From: CAZSHB01 sp964606885
GTDB lineage: Bacteria; Babelota; Babeliae; Babelales; CAIQNR01
DNA length: 64,000 nucleotides
Assembly (NCBI GenBank): GCA_964606885.1
Contig: CAZSHB010000005.1
Location: 1 to 64,000 of the forward strand
Direction: 5' to 3'
Shown: positions 6,972-15,424 of the stretch, piece after piece
How positions within the stretch are numbered: the first letter of the stretch is position 1
Layout of the letters: each line of letters opens with the position of its first letter
Program-made: the position numbers and the translations under genes
The notes under the pieces: model-generated
Told to the model about the DNA's origin: nothing
The model's database searches: none
The model's input: the letters and a program-made list of their open reading frames with translations, nothing else

Positions 6972-8309
6972 TTACTGAGCAAGAAGCGCATGTGTTTCGC
7001 GTTTATACAATTCAACATTTGGTTGATCAAACGGATCAACATTAAGCAAATACGCCAAGTAGATCATTTCCATCATTTTGAACTGTAAAAATTGCCCAAT
7101 ATACCGCTCAGTTTTTTCTGGCAATACTACAGAACAATAGGGGCGATCGTTTTTTAGATACGCTCGTTTAGTCCCTTCTACCAACGCATACATAACTTCG
7201 TCAAAACGCTTGCCCTGCAGATAGCCGCACACTTTATCGATAGCCAATTCAGGATTAATGGTAATCGTATGTGCAGTGCGTTCAACCGTTACAAATGTTG
7301 TAAATTTATCACGCGGCCCACCAAGATATAATTGTGCAAGCGAATGCAAATCAATACTACCAAGCGATACGGTAGGCGTAATACCCGCTCCTACTTTTTT
7401 ACCGTCCTTATCAAACTCTTTACCAATGCTTTCGCCCATCAATTGTCGGTACCATTTACCTACCGATTCAAGATCAACTGAAAACAAAAACAAATCACTG
7501 ATACTGATGCCCCGCTTATAATGAATAAACTGTACAAGCGCACTCGTGAGCGCAGGATTAGTTTCAAAAGAAAACTGCGTACAACGCATCACACTTTCTT
7601 GCGCACCTTGCACCAATTGGTCAGTATCAACACCTGCCATTAACAAAGGGAATAATCCAACTGGTGAAAAAACTGAATACCGCCCCCCCACAACTTTAGG
7701 TATAGGTAAAAGTGCATACCCTTCTTGTTGTGCAATCTGCCACAAAGGCGAACCCTGGTCTGTGATTGCGACAATATACTCTTTATAATCATGCGGTCTG
7801 TGCTTTTTAATAAGCGATAACAACACATGAAAATTAGCGATAGTTTCTGTAGTAGTGCCAGATTTTGTAATAACAGTAATAATAACCACATGCCCCTTTA
7901 AAAGCTCTTTCTCTAAAACAGTCAAAATCGTAAACATACGATCAGCATCAACAGTCTCTGCAAAATACACGCGTAATGCAGGCTCATTTGCATGATAAAA
8001 ACGACCATGAATTGCCTGATGCACAGCCTTGGCTCCAAGAGAAGAGCCGCCAATACCAACAACAACTAAAACTGTTGGTGCTAACAGTTTTTTTTGTGCT
8101 GCTACCTGTTTTGCTTGCTCATGCAATGCTGTATCAAACGGTAAAAGTACCGAAGCATGAGAAGTTACATACGTGCCGCGCGCCAATGTTTCTTGAAAGA
8201 CTCGTAGCTCAGCTTCTATCTCATAATCAAAGGCAACACTTTTAATAACATGATCATGAATAGATGCAGTTTTTTCATAATCAAAAGTAAAAAACATATC
8301 GTTTACCAT
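6972..8309 (-). CDS. pgi: Glucose-6-phosphate isomerase
   Basis: This cytosolic enzyme interconverts glucose-6-phosphate and fructose-6-phosphate. About 445 residues match the shorter PGI class found in many Gram-positives and intracellular bacteria. The conserved GIGGSSLGAKA segment, ITKSGTTTET (phosphate binding), GGRYSVFSPVGL (family signature) and the GESIGKEFDKDG active-site region are all present. The start is taken at the ATG that overlaps the upstream stop as ATGGTAA (8303-8309), suggesting translational coupling to the transporter gene 8303-9895. An upstream in-frame ATG (8330) is possible. With the class I aldolase at 34464 it indicates retained sugar phosphate chemistry. Confidence 0.95.
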   Translation of the reverse strand: MVNDMFFTFDYEKTASIHDHVIKSVAFDYEIEAELRVFQETLARGTYVTSHASVLLPFDTALHEQAKQVAAQKKLLAPTVLVVVGIGGSSLGAKAVHQAIHGRFYHANEPALRVYFAETVDADRMFTILTVLEKELLKGHVVIITVITKSGTTTETIANFHVLLSLIKKHRPHDYKEYIVAITDQGSPLWQIAQQEGYALLPIPKVVGGRYSVFSPVGLFPLLMAGVDTDQLVQGAQESVMRCTQFSFETNPALTSALVQFIHYKRGISISDLFLFSVDLESVGKWYRQLMGESIGKEFDKDGKKVGAGITPTVSLGSIDLHSLAQLYLGGPRDKFTTFVTVERTAHTITINPELAIDKVCGYLQGKRFDEVMYALVEGTKRAYLKNDRPYCSVVLPEKTERYIGQFLQFKMMEMIYLAYLLNVDPFDQPNVELYKRETHALLAQ

Positions 8310-9895
8310 AATGCTTGCCACACCATCCATAAGGCATTTGCCGCAAACATCCCTGAACAGAATGGTTCCCAGCGCTCTTGATCAGCAACAACAAGCGAAG
8401 ATAATCCGCCAATCACAAGACCTAAACTTAACGATAACGGCATCAAAAGACCGCCTAATACCAGCATAGGATGCACCTTGATTTTCTTAAGCACAAAGCC
8501 ATACAGAACACCTAATGCAAGAACCACATAATCGAAGGTCACTGCTTTTACTAAGAGCGCACGTGCTTGTCCACGTTCGGCAAACAGCAACTCAGAACCT
8601 AATTGAAAGTGCGTCACTAAGAGCCAAAACACGAATGCCATGGTTATGGAACTCACGACAATACCCAAAAGCTGAAAATAAAACATACGGCGAGAAGATA
8701 AATTTGCTAACGCTGCTGCTCGCTGACCAAACAGAATATCTGTTGTTACCCCACCACACGCTTCAACAAGTGTTGCGACCACCGTTGCTTGTAGTCCGGT
8801 AAATCCAAAAATAACAAGGCCCGGCAACATAACAAACGTGGCAAAACGCCCTAACAACGCTAAACCAATTTTCCCCGCTATAGCCGCTATCTGATACGCA
8901 CACACTAAAGTAAAAAAGATAGTATACACTTGTGCAGCAAACGAAAGCTCAAAGTAGCTCAACACTCCAATAACAATGGCAACTGTTATCATAAAAAAAG
9001 GTGACAATATAAGCGCTCGCACAGAAAGAGCAGATTCTGATGTTTTTGCAGAACGTTGCTTAGTAAAAAAAGCGAACAACTGGCGCGGTGTATCAATCAA
9101 ACCACCACACGCACCTGCAACAACCATGCCACTACAAAAGGCTAAAATAAAGTCGGCGCTACTGATATGCGAGAAATAAAGAGCTTGCACAATATCGGTA
9201 AAAAAAATACGAGTTAATGTACCAATTAATAATGGTACCGTGATCATACTGCCGGCAATAAAACCTATTGCCCACAACATGGGTAGATAACCCATAGAAA
9301 ACTGAATTGCAGGTATCTTTAATAAGCCCAAGCGCGATGCTGGCAATACCGTAACAACTGCAGGAATCACATATCCTTGCATCCATGTTTTTACTTGTAA
9401 TGCACAATACACCGACGTAGTAAGAGCACCTGCAAGTAACCGTTTAAGATTCCCCACTTCATGAGCAGCGCTTGCAATTTTATAGACCAATACACCTACG
9501 GGAAATGGCAATTCTTGATCATGTAATAATGTTTTTTTAATATGCCACGACAACCACCAAGCAAGAAGACCGCCTGCTAATGCAAGCGATGCTATCACAG
9601 AACAAGCTAAAAATGGCTTTTGCATAAATGCATCAAAAGCTACAGGATCTAAAAAATAATAGGTGGGAAAAGAGAACCCAAATGCTGTTGCAAGAATACC
9701 ACCAATAGAGCCTGCACTTACTGCATACAGCAAATTATTCGTGGTAAAATGTCCAATACAACGCATGCCTAAAATACCAAGCATCGCAAGCGTTGGTCCC
9801 ATCCATGGGCCAATTGGCGTAGCAATAGTAATATAGGTCATCACACTGGTTGAAAAAATGGCAAACAAAATACTTATTAAAATAGTCGTTATCAT
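8303..9895 (-). CDS. OPT-family oligopeptide/metal transporter
   Basis: This integral membrane protein of about 530 residues has many hydrophobic helices. The start at 9895 (MITTILISILFAIF) puts a membrane segment at the N-terminus. Features like the OPT/YSL family include the early GPWMGPTLAMLG helix, the ELPFPVGVLVYK stretch and the late GFTGLQ...CGGVTTDILFGQ region, which corresponds to the conserved pre-loop segment in OPT proteins. These carriers import small peptides or metal chelates using a proton gradient. Import of host peptides would suit a bacterium with limited biosynthesis. Substrate cannot be told from the sequence. It is coupled to pgi by a 7-base overlap. Confidence 0.75.
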   Translation of the reverse strand: MITTILISILFAIFSTSVMTYITIATPIGPWMGPTLAMLGILGMRCIGHFTTNNLLYAVSAGSIGGILATAFGFSFPTYYFLDPVAFDAFMQKPFLACSVIASLALAGGLLAWWLSWHIKKTLLHDQELPFPVGVLVYKIASAAHEVGNLKRLLAGALTTSVYCALQVKTWMQGYVIPAVVTVLPASRLGLLKIPAIQFSMGYLPMLWAIGFIAGSMITVPLLIGTLTRIFFTDIVQALYFSHISSADFILAFCSGMVVAGACGGLIDTPRQLFAFFTKQRSAKTSESALSVRALILSPFFMITVAIVIGVLSYFELSFAAQVYTIFFTLVCAYQIAAIAGKIGLALLGRFATFVMLPGLVIFGFTGLQATVVATLVEACGGVTTDILFGQRAAALANLSSRRMFYFQLLGIVVSSITMAFVFWLLVTHFQLGSELLFAERGQARALLVKAVTFDYVVLALGVLYGFVLKKIKVHPMLVLGGLLMPLSLSLGLVIGGLSSLVVADQERWEPFCSGMFAANALWMVWQALW

Positions 9896-9967
9896 ACGTA
9901 TCTTTCTACACAATACAAAACATCAAAATAGCTTATTAGTGTAACAAGATAACAATCAGATGACGAA

Positions 9968-10306
9968 CTAAAAGTCCATCTGTTTACCGGCAACAAAATG
10001 AAGATGAATATGGAAAACACACTGTCCTGCGCGCGCGCCATTATTAGACACTAAACGGAACTCTGCATGCTGTTCATCTTTTTTTGAAAGCTCTTGTGCC
10101 ATCAATAAGAGTTGAGATGCCACATGCGCATCGTTTGGTTCTATTTGTGCAATATCACGAATATGTTTTTTGGGAATAATTAAATAATGAATAGGAGCTT
10201 TTGGATACAGATCTTTGATAACAAGAACGTCATCATTTTCTGCAATTTTAGTAGAAGGAAGTTGATTGTTGATTATTTTACAGAAGATACAGCTATGTTC
10301 GTTCAT
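9968..10306 (-). CDS. HIT-family nucleotide hydrolase
   Basis: This 112-residue protein resembles HinT/Hit: Zn-type CIFCKI near the N-terminus, the HYLIIPKKHI segment and the histidine triad HIHLHF near the C-terminus. Family members hydrolyse nucleoside phosphoramidates or dinucleotides. The start at 10306 is supported by an AGGAG site and removes about 20 residues that would overlap the tRNA-Leu gene. The C-terminus ends soon after the triad, as usual. Confidence 0.93.
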   Translation of the reverse strand: MNEHSCIFCKIINNQLPSTKIAENDDVLVIKDLYPKAPIHYLIIPKKHIRDIAQIEPNDAHVASQLLLMAQELSKKDEQHAEFRLVSNNGARAGQCVFHIHLHFVAGKQMDF

Positions 10307-10328
10307 AATTATCTCCTGATATTTAAGT

Positions 10329-10414
10329 TGGTGCCGGGAGCCGGACTCGAACCGGCACAGTGTCGCCACCGCGGGATTTTGAGTCCCGTGCGTCTACCAT
10401 TTCGCCACCCCGGC
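10329..10414 (-). tRNA. tRNA-Leu (anticodon CAA)
   Basis: The gene folds as a type II tRNA with acceptor GCCGGGG against TCCCGGC (one G-U pair), discriminator A and an encoded CCA. The anticodon loop CTCAAAA gives CAA, reading UUG. A long variable arm (CGGTGGCGACACTG) and GGTTCGAGTCC T-loop are present. Confidence 0.95.
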
Positions 10415-10511
10415 AATATTTCAAACATGAGAAGCAATGGTAAAAGAAAAGGCTCTAATAGTCAACTGGAAGCCTTTAATTGCAATACTTTTTGATACAA
10501 AATCACTACAT

Positions 10512-10799
10512 TTATGAAAATACCTGTTGCCAAGCAATACCAAAAGCAGCATAAAAATCTTCAACTGTTAGTGATGTATGTATCTTTATGCGCTTTTTTC
10601 GAACCGTTAAGCCTGCCACTATTTCAATAAGATCCTGAGTTAGGCCCAGCGTTTTGGCTATATACTTTATAAGCTCTTTATTAGCAGCGCCCTTTTCTGG
10701 AGCACTTTTTAATGAGCACTTAAGAAGACCATTTTTAGCTAAAAAAATCTGGCATTTTGCCGATTGAGGAATTACGGTGAGTTCAATAATAAGGGCCAT
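10512..10799 (-). CDS. DUF167 (YggU/UPF0235) family protein
   Basis: This 95-residue protein matches the small DUF167 family: VIPQSAK near the N-terminus, then the signature LKSAPEKGAANKELI, then a segment equivalent to IVAGLTVRKKRIKI. Biochemical function of the family is not established. It is usually a single-domain cytosolic alpha/beta protein. It stands alone, reading leftwards, between tRNA-Leu and the Ser-Arg-Ser tRNA cluster. Confidence 0.88.
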   Translation of the reverse strand: MALIIELTVIPQSAKCQIFLAKNGLLKCSLKSAPEKGAANKELIKYIAKTLGLTQDLIEIVAGLTVRKKRIKIHTSLTVEDFYAAFGIAWQQVFS

Positions 10800-10900
10800 A
10801 AGAAACTTTTCGTTATTTTTTATAGAGCAAAACTTGCATTAACGGCGGAATCACGTATTATTTCTAACACTTTATTCTTCTTAAAAATAGAGTAGAATAA

Positions 10901-10992
10901 GGAGAGGTGGCTGAGTGGTCTAAAGCGCTTGCCTGCTAAGCAAGTTTCTGGGGAAACCTGGATCGAGGGTTCGAATCCCTTCCTCTCCACCA
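10901..10992 (+). tRNA. tRNA-Ser (anticodon GCU)
   Basis: This type II tRNA has acceptor GGAGAGG/CCTCTCC, anticodon loop CTGCTAA (GCU, reading AGC/AGU), a long variable arm and encoded CCA. The discriminator base is A, while G is usual for bacterial serine tRNAs. It is the first of three closely spaced rightward tRNAs. Confidence 0.95.
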
Positions 10993-11046
10993 GTCTTCGT
11001 TGCTACGCAACTTCGTCTGGCTAACGCCGATGCGAAAAGAAGACTG
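10991..11046. repeat. Inverted repeat after tRNA-Ser(GCU)
   Basis: CAGTCTTC (10991-10998, overlapping the CCA end) is complementary to GAAGACTG (11039-11046). Between them is a smaller hairpin GTTGC-tac-GCAAC. No T-run follows, so processing or a repeat element is more likely than termination. Confidence 0.5.
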
Positions 11047-11145
11047 TCCGATCGAAGCATCAGGTCAGGAGAAATAAACAAGCTCCAGACAAAAGCAAAG
11101 ACGGACGATGTAGCATGACCGAATAAGATTCTTTGAAAATTATAT

Positions 11146-11222
11146 GCGCCCGTAGCTCAATTGGATAGAGCGTCAGACTACGGATCTGAAGGTTGTAGGT
11201 TCGATTCCTTCCGGGCGCACCA
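11146..11222 (+). tRNA. tRNA-Arg (anticodon ACG)
   Basis: Acceptor GCGCCCG pairs with CGGGCGC, discriminator A, encoded CCA. The anticodon loop CTACGGA gives ACG, which is normally deaminated to ICG by TadA to read CGU/CGC/CGA. TadA is not in this window. Confidence 0.96.
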
Positions 11223-11233
11223 TACTTTGCATA

Positions 11234-11262
11234 ATTTGTTCTTCGAACTCCGAAGAACAAAT
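11234..11262. repeat. Perfect 12-bp stem-loop between tRNAs
   Basis: ATTTGTTCTTCG and its exact complement flank a 5-base loop. A second hairpin, CAATCG-ttttt-CGATTG, follows at 11296-11312. They sit between tRNA-Arg and tRNA-Ser(UGA) and may be processing signals or members of a small palindromic repeat family. Confidence 0.6.
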
Positions 11263-11264
11263 AG

Positions 11265-11285
11265 AAAGCTTCGTATGGTAAACCA
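11265..11285. repeat. 21-bp direct repeat, copy 1
   Basis: This 21-base string (beginning AAAGCTTCGTATGG) occurs again exactly at 11429-11449. The two copies bracket tRNA-Ser(UGA). Confidence 0.8.
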
Positions 11286-11327
11286 TTCTACGAATCAATC
11301 GTTTTTCGATTGCGGAGTAGAACTTGT

Positions 11328-11418
11328 GGAGAGATGGCAGAGCGGTCGATTGCGACGGTCTTGAAAACCGTTATCCGTGATGAGCGGATCGTGGGTTCGA
11401 ATCCCACTCTCTCCTCCA
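11328..11418 (+). tRNA. tRNA-Ser (anticodon UGA)
   Basis: This type II tRNA has acceptor GGAGAGA/TCTCTCC, anticodon loop CTTGAAA (UGA, reading UCN codons), a long variable arm and encoded CCA. The discriminator is U, differing from the A in the other serine tRNA here and from the usual bacterial G. Confidence 0.94.
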
Positions 11419-11428
11419 TACTTCGCGT

Positions 11429-11449
11429 AAAGCTTCGTATGGTAAACCA
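11429..11449. repeat. 21-bp direct repeat, copy 2
   Basis: This is the second exact copy of the string at 11265-11285, just after tRNA-Ser(UGA) and before ogt. Confidence 0.8.
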
Positions 11450-11495
11450 AACTTAGCTTTACTTCTTACTAACATTTGTAGGAGCTAAAGCTATC

Positions 11496-12044
11496 ATGAC
11501 AAATCAAAAACATATTCTTCTTACACCCTTTGAAGCTAGCGCACAGCGATGCGTAGTAGGGCAAATAACAATACCAACACCTCTGGGCGACATGCTCGCA
11601 ACTGCAGATCACACAACACTACACACCCTAGAATTTACAGATAATCCAAAGCCATTTGCGCACAAAAACAAATCAATTATGTCAGAAACTAATCCAGTAC
11701 TTGAACTTCTTAAACACGAATTAGCTGCTTATTTTGCAGGAACACTTACTATTTTTACAGTGCCTTTTTATCTAGAAGGCACAGATTTTCAAAAACAAAC
11801 GTGGCAACAACTATGCCATATTACCTATGGTGCTACACTTAGTTATGCTCAGATTGCTCAAGCAATAGATAAACCAACTGCATATCGAGCGGTAGCAAAC
11901 GCAAATGCAGCTAATCGTATAGCTTTGCTTATCCCCTGCCATCGAGTAATTACCTCTACTGGCGACTATGGCGGCTATCGCTATAACATAGAAAGAAAGC
12001 GATGGTTACTAGATCATGAAAAACAAATAAGCTTAAATTTCTAA
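11496..12044 (+). CDS. ogt: Methylated-DNA-protein-cysteine methyltransferase
   Basis: This 182-residue suicide repair protein transfers alkyl groups from O6-alkylguanine to its own cysteine. The acceptor site is IPCHRV, followed by GDYGGYRY in the usual place. The DNA-binding helix-turn-helix region includes ISYAQIA-like sequence (LSYAQIAQAIDKPTAYRAVANANAANR). The N-terminal half is divergent, as is common. The gene follows the tRNA cluster and has a GGAGC ribosome site. Confidence 0.93.
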   Translation: MTNQKHILLTPFEASAQRCVVGQITIPTPLGDMLATADHTTLHTLEFTDNPKPFAHKNKSIMSETNPVLELLKHELAAYFAGTLTIFTVPFYLEGTDFQKQTWQQLCHITYGATLSYAQIAQAIDKPTAYRAVANANAANRIALLIPCHRVITSTGDYGGYRYNIERKRWLLDHEKQISLNF

Positions 12045-12356
12045 TAAAACTCTATCTATTCCTTATTCTCATAAGTATGGTATACTTCATAGTGTTTATT
12101 TGAAAAAGTTAGCTTCACCGCTAGCTTAACCGCACAAGCCATGGGAAACAATAATAGCGTATGTTCAAGAAAGTCGGTCGACTTCTTGCAGAAAGTATAT
12201 CCCCCTGTGGAACTGTAAATTAGGAGGAAGACCGTAACGGCTATTAATTGAAATCTCATAAAGCATGTATCAACCCAGAACAATCACACATGTATTGCAT
12301 GCAGTTCACAAAAGAATATAAATATCTCATTTTCCCATTTAAGGTTTAAAAAAAAC
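12045..12356 (+). other. Intergenic region / leader of the RRM gene
   Basis: About 310 bases separate ogt from the RRM gene. A 75-codon leftward frame (12056-12283) has a hydrophobic segment but no ribosome binding site, so I do not call it. Long leaders are common upstream of cold-inducible RNA-binding protein genes, but I see no definite structure here. TTTAAGG precedes the RRM start codon. Confidence 0.4.
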
Positions 12357-12764
12357 ATGGAAAACAAAAACAAATTATTCGTTGGCAATCTTTCTTACAA
12401 CATGAGCAAAGAAGAACTTACAGAAGTATTCTCAGCTCACGGCGCAGTTCTTGAAGTTTCAATCCCATTGAACCGTGAAACAAACCGCCCACGTGGTTTC
12501 GCTTTCGTTACTATGGAAACTGAAGGCGACACAGAAAATGCTTTAGCACTTAACGGTACTGAAGTTATGGGTCGTAAGATGATCGTTAACATGGCAAATA
12601 ACAATGGTCCACGCACAGGCGGTTCAGACCGTGGTGGTGACCGTGCTCCTAGAACAGGCGGTTACTCAAGCGAACGTCGTCCATCATTCGGTTCAGACCG
12701 TGGTGGTTCTTCAGATCGCGGCGGCAGCCGTGGTGGCTTTGGTGGTCCAAAGAAATCTTGGTAA
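12357..12764 (+). CDS. RRM-type RNA-binding protein
   Basis: This 135-residue protein has a single RNA recognition motif at about residues 5-82. RNP2 is LFVGNL, RNP1 is RGFAFVTM, and the fold is otherwise complete. The C-terminal 50 residues are rich in Arg, Gly and Ser with RGG-like repeats (SDRGGSSDRGGSRGG) and end PKKSW. Such proteins (the cyanobacterial Rbp type) bind single-stranded RNA and are often cold-induced. A DEAD-box helicase with a similar Arg/Gly/Ser tail lies nearby at 13696, suggesting a related RNA-handling role. Codon use here looks ordered and highly expressed. Confidence 0.92.
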   Translation: MENKNKLFVGNLSYNMSKEELTEVFSAHGAVLEVSIPLNRETNRPRGFAFVTMETEGDTENALALNGTEVMGRKMIVNMANNNGPRTGGSDRGGDRAPRTGGYSSERRPSFGSDRGGSSDRGGSRGGFGGPKKSW

Positions 12765-12818
12765 CTACCATTCGTTCTTAATGAGCGAATAAAAGTTTAA
12801 GACCATGGGGTAAAACTC

Positions 12819-13064
12819 ATGAAAGAAGCATTACAACCACTCAAACACCCTATCAAACCAGGCATCTACAAACATTACAGTGGTAATTTGTATGAAATCA
12901 TGGGCACAGGTCGCCATTCTGAAACATTAGAAGAACTCGTTTTCTATAAAGATCTTGATAAACCAGAACTGCTTTGGGCACGCCCTGCAAGCATGTTTTT
13001 AGAAGTAGTAGAATATAACGGCACCATTACTGACCGCTTTACGTTTATAAAAGAAAAAAAATAA
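12819..13064 (+). CDS. DUF1653 family protein
   Basis: This 81-residue protein matches the DUF1653 family: PGIYKHYSGNLYEIMGTGRHSET, then an acidic EELVFYKDL and LLWARPASMF in family order. The function of the family is unknown. It is small and cytosolic with no signal peptide. It follows the RRM gene closely (about 55 bases) and precedes a secreted protein by only 6 bases. Confidence 0.88.
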   Translation: MKEALQPLKHPIKPGIYKHYSGNLYEIMGTGRHSETLEELVFYKDLDKPELLWARPASMFLEVVEYNGTITDRFTFIKEKK

Positions 13065-13070
13065 CACACC

Positions 13071-13628
13071 ATGAAATTCACACTCGGCATACTCAGCACT
13101 TTGCTTGTACTACAACACACTCCAAGCTATTGCTCAGAACATGAAAGTAACCCACATATCATAAAGCTTGGAAGAGGAGCGCTGCCTGGCAACCACGTTG
13201 TTCACTGCTACCAAGATGCATTATATATAACCTATACTACCCCATCAGCAGAACCGGCACCTATCAAAAAAATTGCTCTCATTGATGACCAAGGCACTAT
13301 GCTTCACCTAACTGATTGCAACTGTGTTGTATTTGGCATTAACAAATTAAGGCACCCAGACAAACTGCATATACGCGCAACTCGCTCAACAATAAAAGCT
13401 ATCGATCTAGAACATCCAGCATACGAACCCCCAGGCATAACACTTTGTAAACACAGCAAAGCATGGGTCACACATTACGAAAAAAAATATGAAGATGATA
13501 AAAGTGCACAGCGTGCTGTAGCCTATTATGGACCATTATCCAATAAAAGTACGTACAACAGACCTAGACGCAGCTTATTGCTAGCAGATTTATGTATATC
13601 ACATCCAGCAACAACTTCAGATCAGTAA
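13071..13628 (+). CDS. Secreted protein of unknown function
   Basis: This 185-residue protein has a signal peptide (MKFTLGILSTLLVLQHTPSYCS). The mature protein is mixed alpha/beta with paired cysteines (DCNCVVFG) in the middle and a basic stretch (NRPRRSLLLADL) near the end. It starts 6 bases after the DUF1653 stop, so the two may be co-transcribed. No family was recognised. Confidence 0.6.
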   Translation: MKFTLGILSTLLVLQHTPSYCSEHESNPHIIKLGRGALPGNHVVHCYQDALYITYTTPSAEPAPIKKIALIDDQGTMLHLTDCNCVVFGINKLRHPDKLHIRATRSTIKAIDLEHPAYEPPGITLCKHSKAWVTHYEKKYEDDKSAQRAVAYYGPLSNKSTYNRPRRSLLLADLCISHPATTSDQ

Positions 13629-13654
13629 ACTCTTCTCAATAATTCAGACAAGAA

Positions 13655-13680
13655 AAAAGGCAGCTTTTCAGCTGCCTTAA
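13655..13680. terminator. Terminator between the 13071 gene and the DEAD-box helicase
   Basis: An 8-bp stem (AAGGCAGC with GCTGCCTT) and a 6-base loop are followed by a T-run on the reverse strand, ending the leftward helicase transcript. The forward side has a weaker T-rich tail. Confidence 0.8.
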
Positions 13681-13695
13681 TTTCTTTATAAAATC

Positions 13696-15093
13696 TTACT
13701 CAGATTTTGGTCCGCGCTTTTTTGTACCAAAGCGACCACGGCTTACGCCTGAACCTTCACCATCTGAACGTCTTTTGAATCCACCACCAAAGCTTGATGA
13801 TGAACGACGTGGACGATCTTCTGAACCTTGATCGCCATAACGATCTGAACGGTCACCGGTGCTTGAAGAACGACGTCCACCAAAACCTGATGATGATCCA
13901 CCTGAAGAACGGCGTCCGCCATATCCTGAAGAAGAACCGCCTGAACGAGAACGTGATCCTGAACGGCCACCAACGCCTGATCTTTCACCACGAGGTTCGT
14001 CTTTGCATGTTTCAGGGCTGATCAATCTGCAGATAGCGCGCCATTTCATACCGTCTTGACGGGTAATAATGTTAATCGCTTTACCTTTAGCGCCAGCACG
14101 ACCTGTTCTACCAATACGATGAATGTAATCTTCTGGACATTGTGGAAGATCAAAGTTGATCACACAACCAATATGAGGAATATCCAAACCACGAGCAGCA
14201 ACGTCAGTTGCAACTAAGATTTGATACTTACCATCACGAAATGCTTTAATAACGCGGTCACGAGCACTTTGACGAAGATCACCATGGATCGCATCAGCTT
14301 TGTAACCAGCATCGTATAATTTCTTTGCAAGCTTTTCTGTACCAAACTTTGTCTTTACAAAGATGATAATAGAACCTTGGAATGTTTTAATTTTATCTAA
14401 TAAAACATCAAACTTTTCTGCTTCTGTTGTTTGTACAATTTCTTGCTCAACGTTTTCAGTTGGCTTAGATGTTGAACCAACAGATACTCGTACTGGAGAG
14501 TTAAGGTAAGCACCTGCTAAACGTTCAATTGTTGAATTCATCGTTGCAGAGAACATTAATGTTTGACGTACTTTAGGAAGATAATCAGCAATTTGTTCAA
14601 GTTGAGGAGCAAAGCCCATATCTAACATACGGTCAGCTTCATCAAGAACCAAGAATTGTGTTGTTGAAAGGTCTAATGAACCACGATCTAAATGATCGTT
14701 GATACGACCTGGTGTACCGATAATAATACGTGGATCCATATCAAGTTGACGCAATTGTCTGAAAATTGGCTCACCACCAATTAACAATGCAGACTTAATA
14801 CCACTCTTTTTACCGATAAGTAATTTTAGTGTTTCTAAAACTTGCACAGCAAGTTCACGAGTTGGAGCAAGAACAAGCGCGCTTGCCTTAGGATTCACAA
14901 GTAAATTATTGACGAGTGGAATACCAAACGCAGCAGTTTTACCTGTACCTGTTTGTGCTGAACCAAGAACATCTTTACCTTCTAAACCTAGAGGTATTGT
15001 TTGTGCTTGAATAGGAGTTGGAACATCGAATTTCATCGCTTCGAGCGATTGTAATAATAATTCGGGTAAACCAAGAGAACGGAAATCTTTCAT
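13696..15093 (-). CDS. DEAD-box ATP-dependent RNA helicase
   Basis: This 465-residue protein carries all core helicase motifs: Q-motif region PTPIQAQ, Walker A AQTGTGKT, PTRELA, DEAD in VLDEADRMLDMG, SAT, the domain 2 motif ATDVAARGLDIP, and HRIGRTGRAG. The last 100 or so residues are rich in Ser, Gly and Arg (SGSRSRSGGSSSGYGGRR), typical of RNA-annealing tails in RhlE-like helicases. The start at 15093 (MKDFRSLGLP) matches family N-termini; the longer frame adds an unlikely Cys-rich leader. It probably unwinds structured mRNA or rRNA and may work with the RRM protein at 12357. Confidence 0.93.
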   Translation of the reverse strand: MKDFRSLGLPELLLQSLEAMKFDVPTPIQAQTIPLGLEGKDVLGSAQTGTGKTAAFGIPLVNNLLVNPKASALVLAPTRELAVQVLETLKLLIGKKSGIKSALLIGGEPIFRQLRQLDMDPRIIIGTPGRINDHLDRGSLDLSTTQFLVLDEADRMLDMGFAPQLEQIADYLPKVRQTLMFSATMNSTIERLAGAYLNSPVRVSVGSTSKPTENVEQEIVQTTEAEKFDVLLDKIKTFQGSIIIFVKTKFGTEKLAKKLYDAGYKADAIHGDLRQSARDRVIKAFRDGKYQILVATDVAARGLDIPHIGCVINFDLPQCPEDYIHRIGRTGRAGAKGKAINIITRQDGMKWRAICRLISPETCKDEPRGERSGVGGRSGSRSRSGGSSSGYGGRRSSGGSSSGFGGRRSSSTGDRSDRYGDQGSEDRPRRSSSSFGGGFKRRSDGEGSGVSRGRFGTKKRGPKSE

Positions 15094-15424
15094 AACGTCT
15101 TTCGTTAAAACTTTGATAAAAATACGCGGAATTATTGAAAGACTGCTACAAACACATTTTCTCAAGAATCCCTGCGACCACCTTATTACAGTGTAAAAGC
15201 ACCCTAGTGCATGACAGGAAGATTTTTCTTAAGAAAACCCTAATGAGATCTGGTTTGCGAGAAAAATAGCTGTGCAACTGATGCCTAAAACTATTTCTTA
15301 AAGGTACAAGATCTGACCAACAATGTCAAAAGAGGCCTAGAATAGAGGGTATTGCTCAATCACACGCGCTTATATACACTAATCATCAGGGATTAATAAG
15401 CTTTCTTACAGGGGAATAAGCTCA
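15094..15424. other. Divergent intergenic region between helicase and Sua5 gene
   Basis: About 330 bases lie between two divergent genes, so both promoters should be here. An imperfect dyad TTACA-c-TGTAA occurs near 15184-15194 and an AT-rich TATATACA near 15372, but no convincing -35/-10 pair stands out. A long leader on the helicase side would fit cold-shock control. Confidence 0.35.

Noticed and set aside
12056..12283. A leftward 75-codon frame with a hydrophobic segment between ogt and the RRM gene
   Set aside because: A signal-like stretch is tempting, but there is no ribosome binding site before either Met and composition gives no further support.
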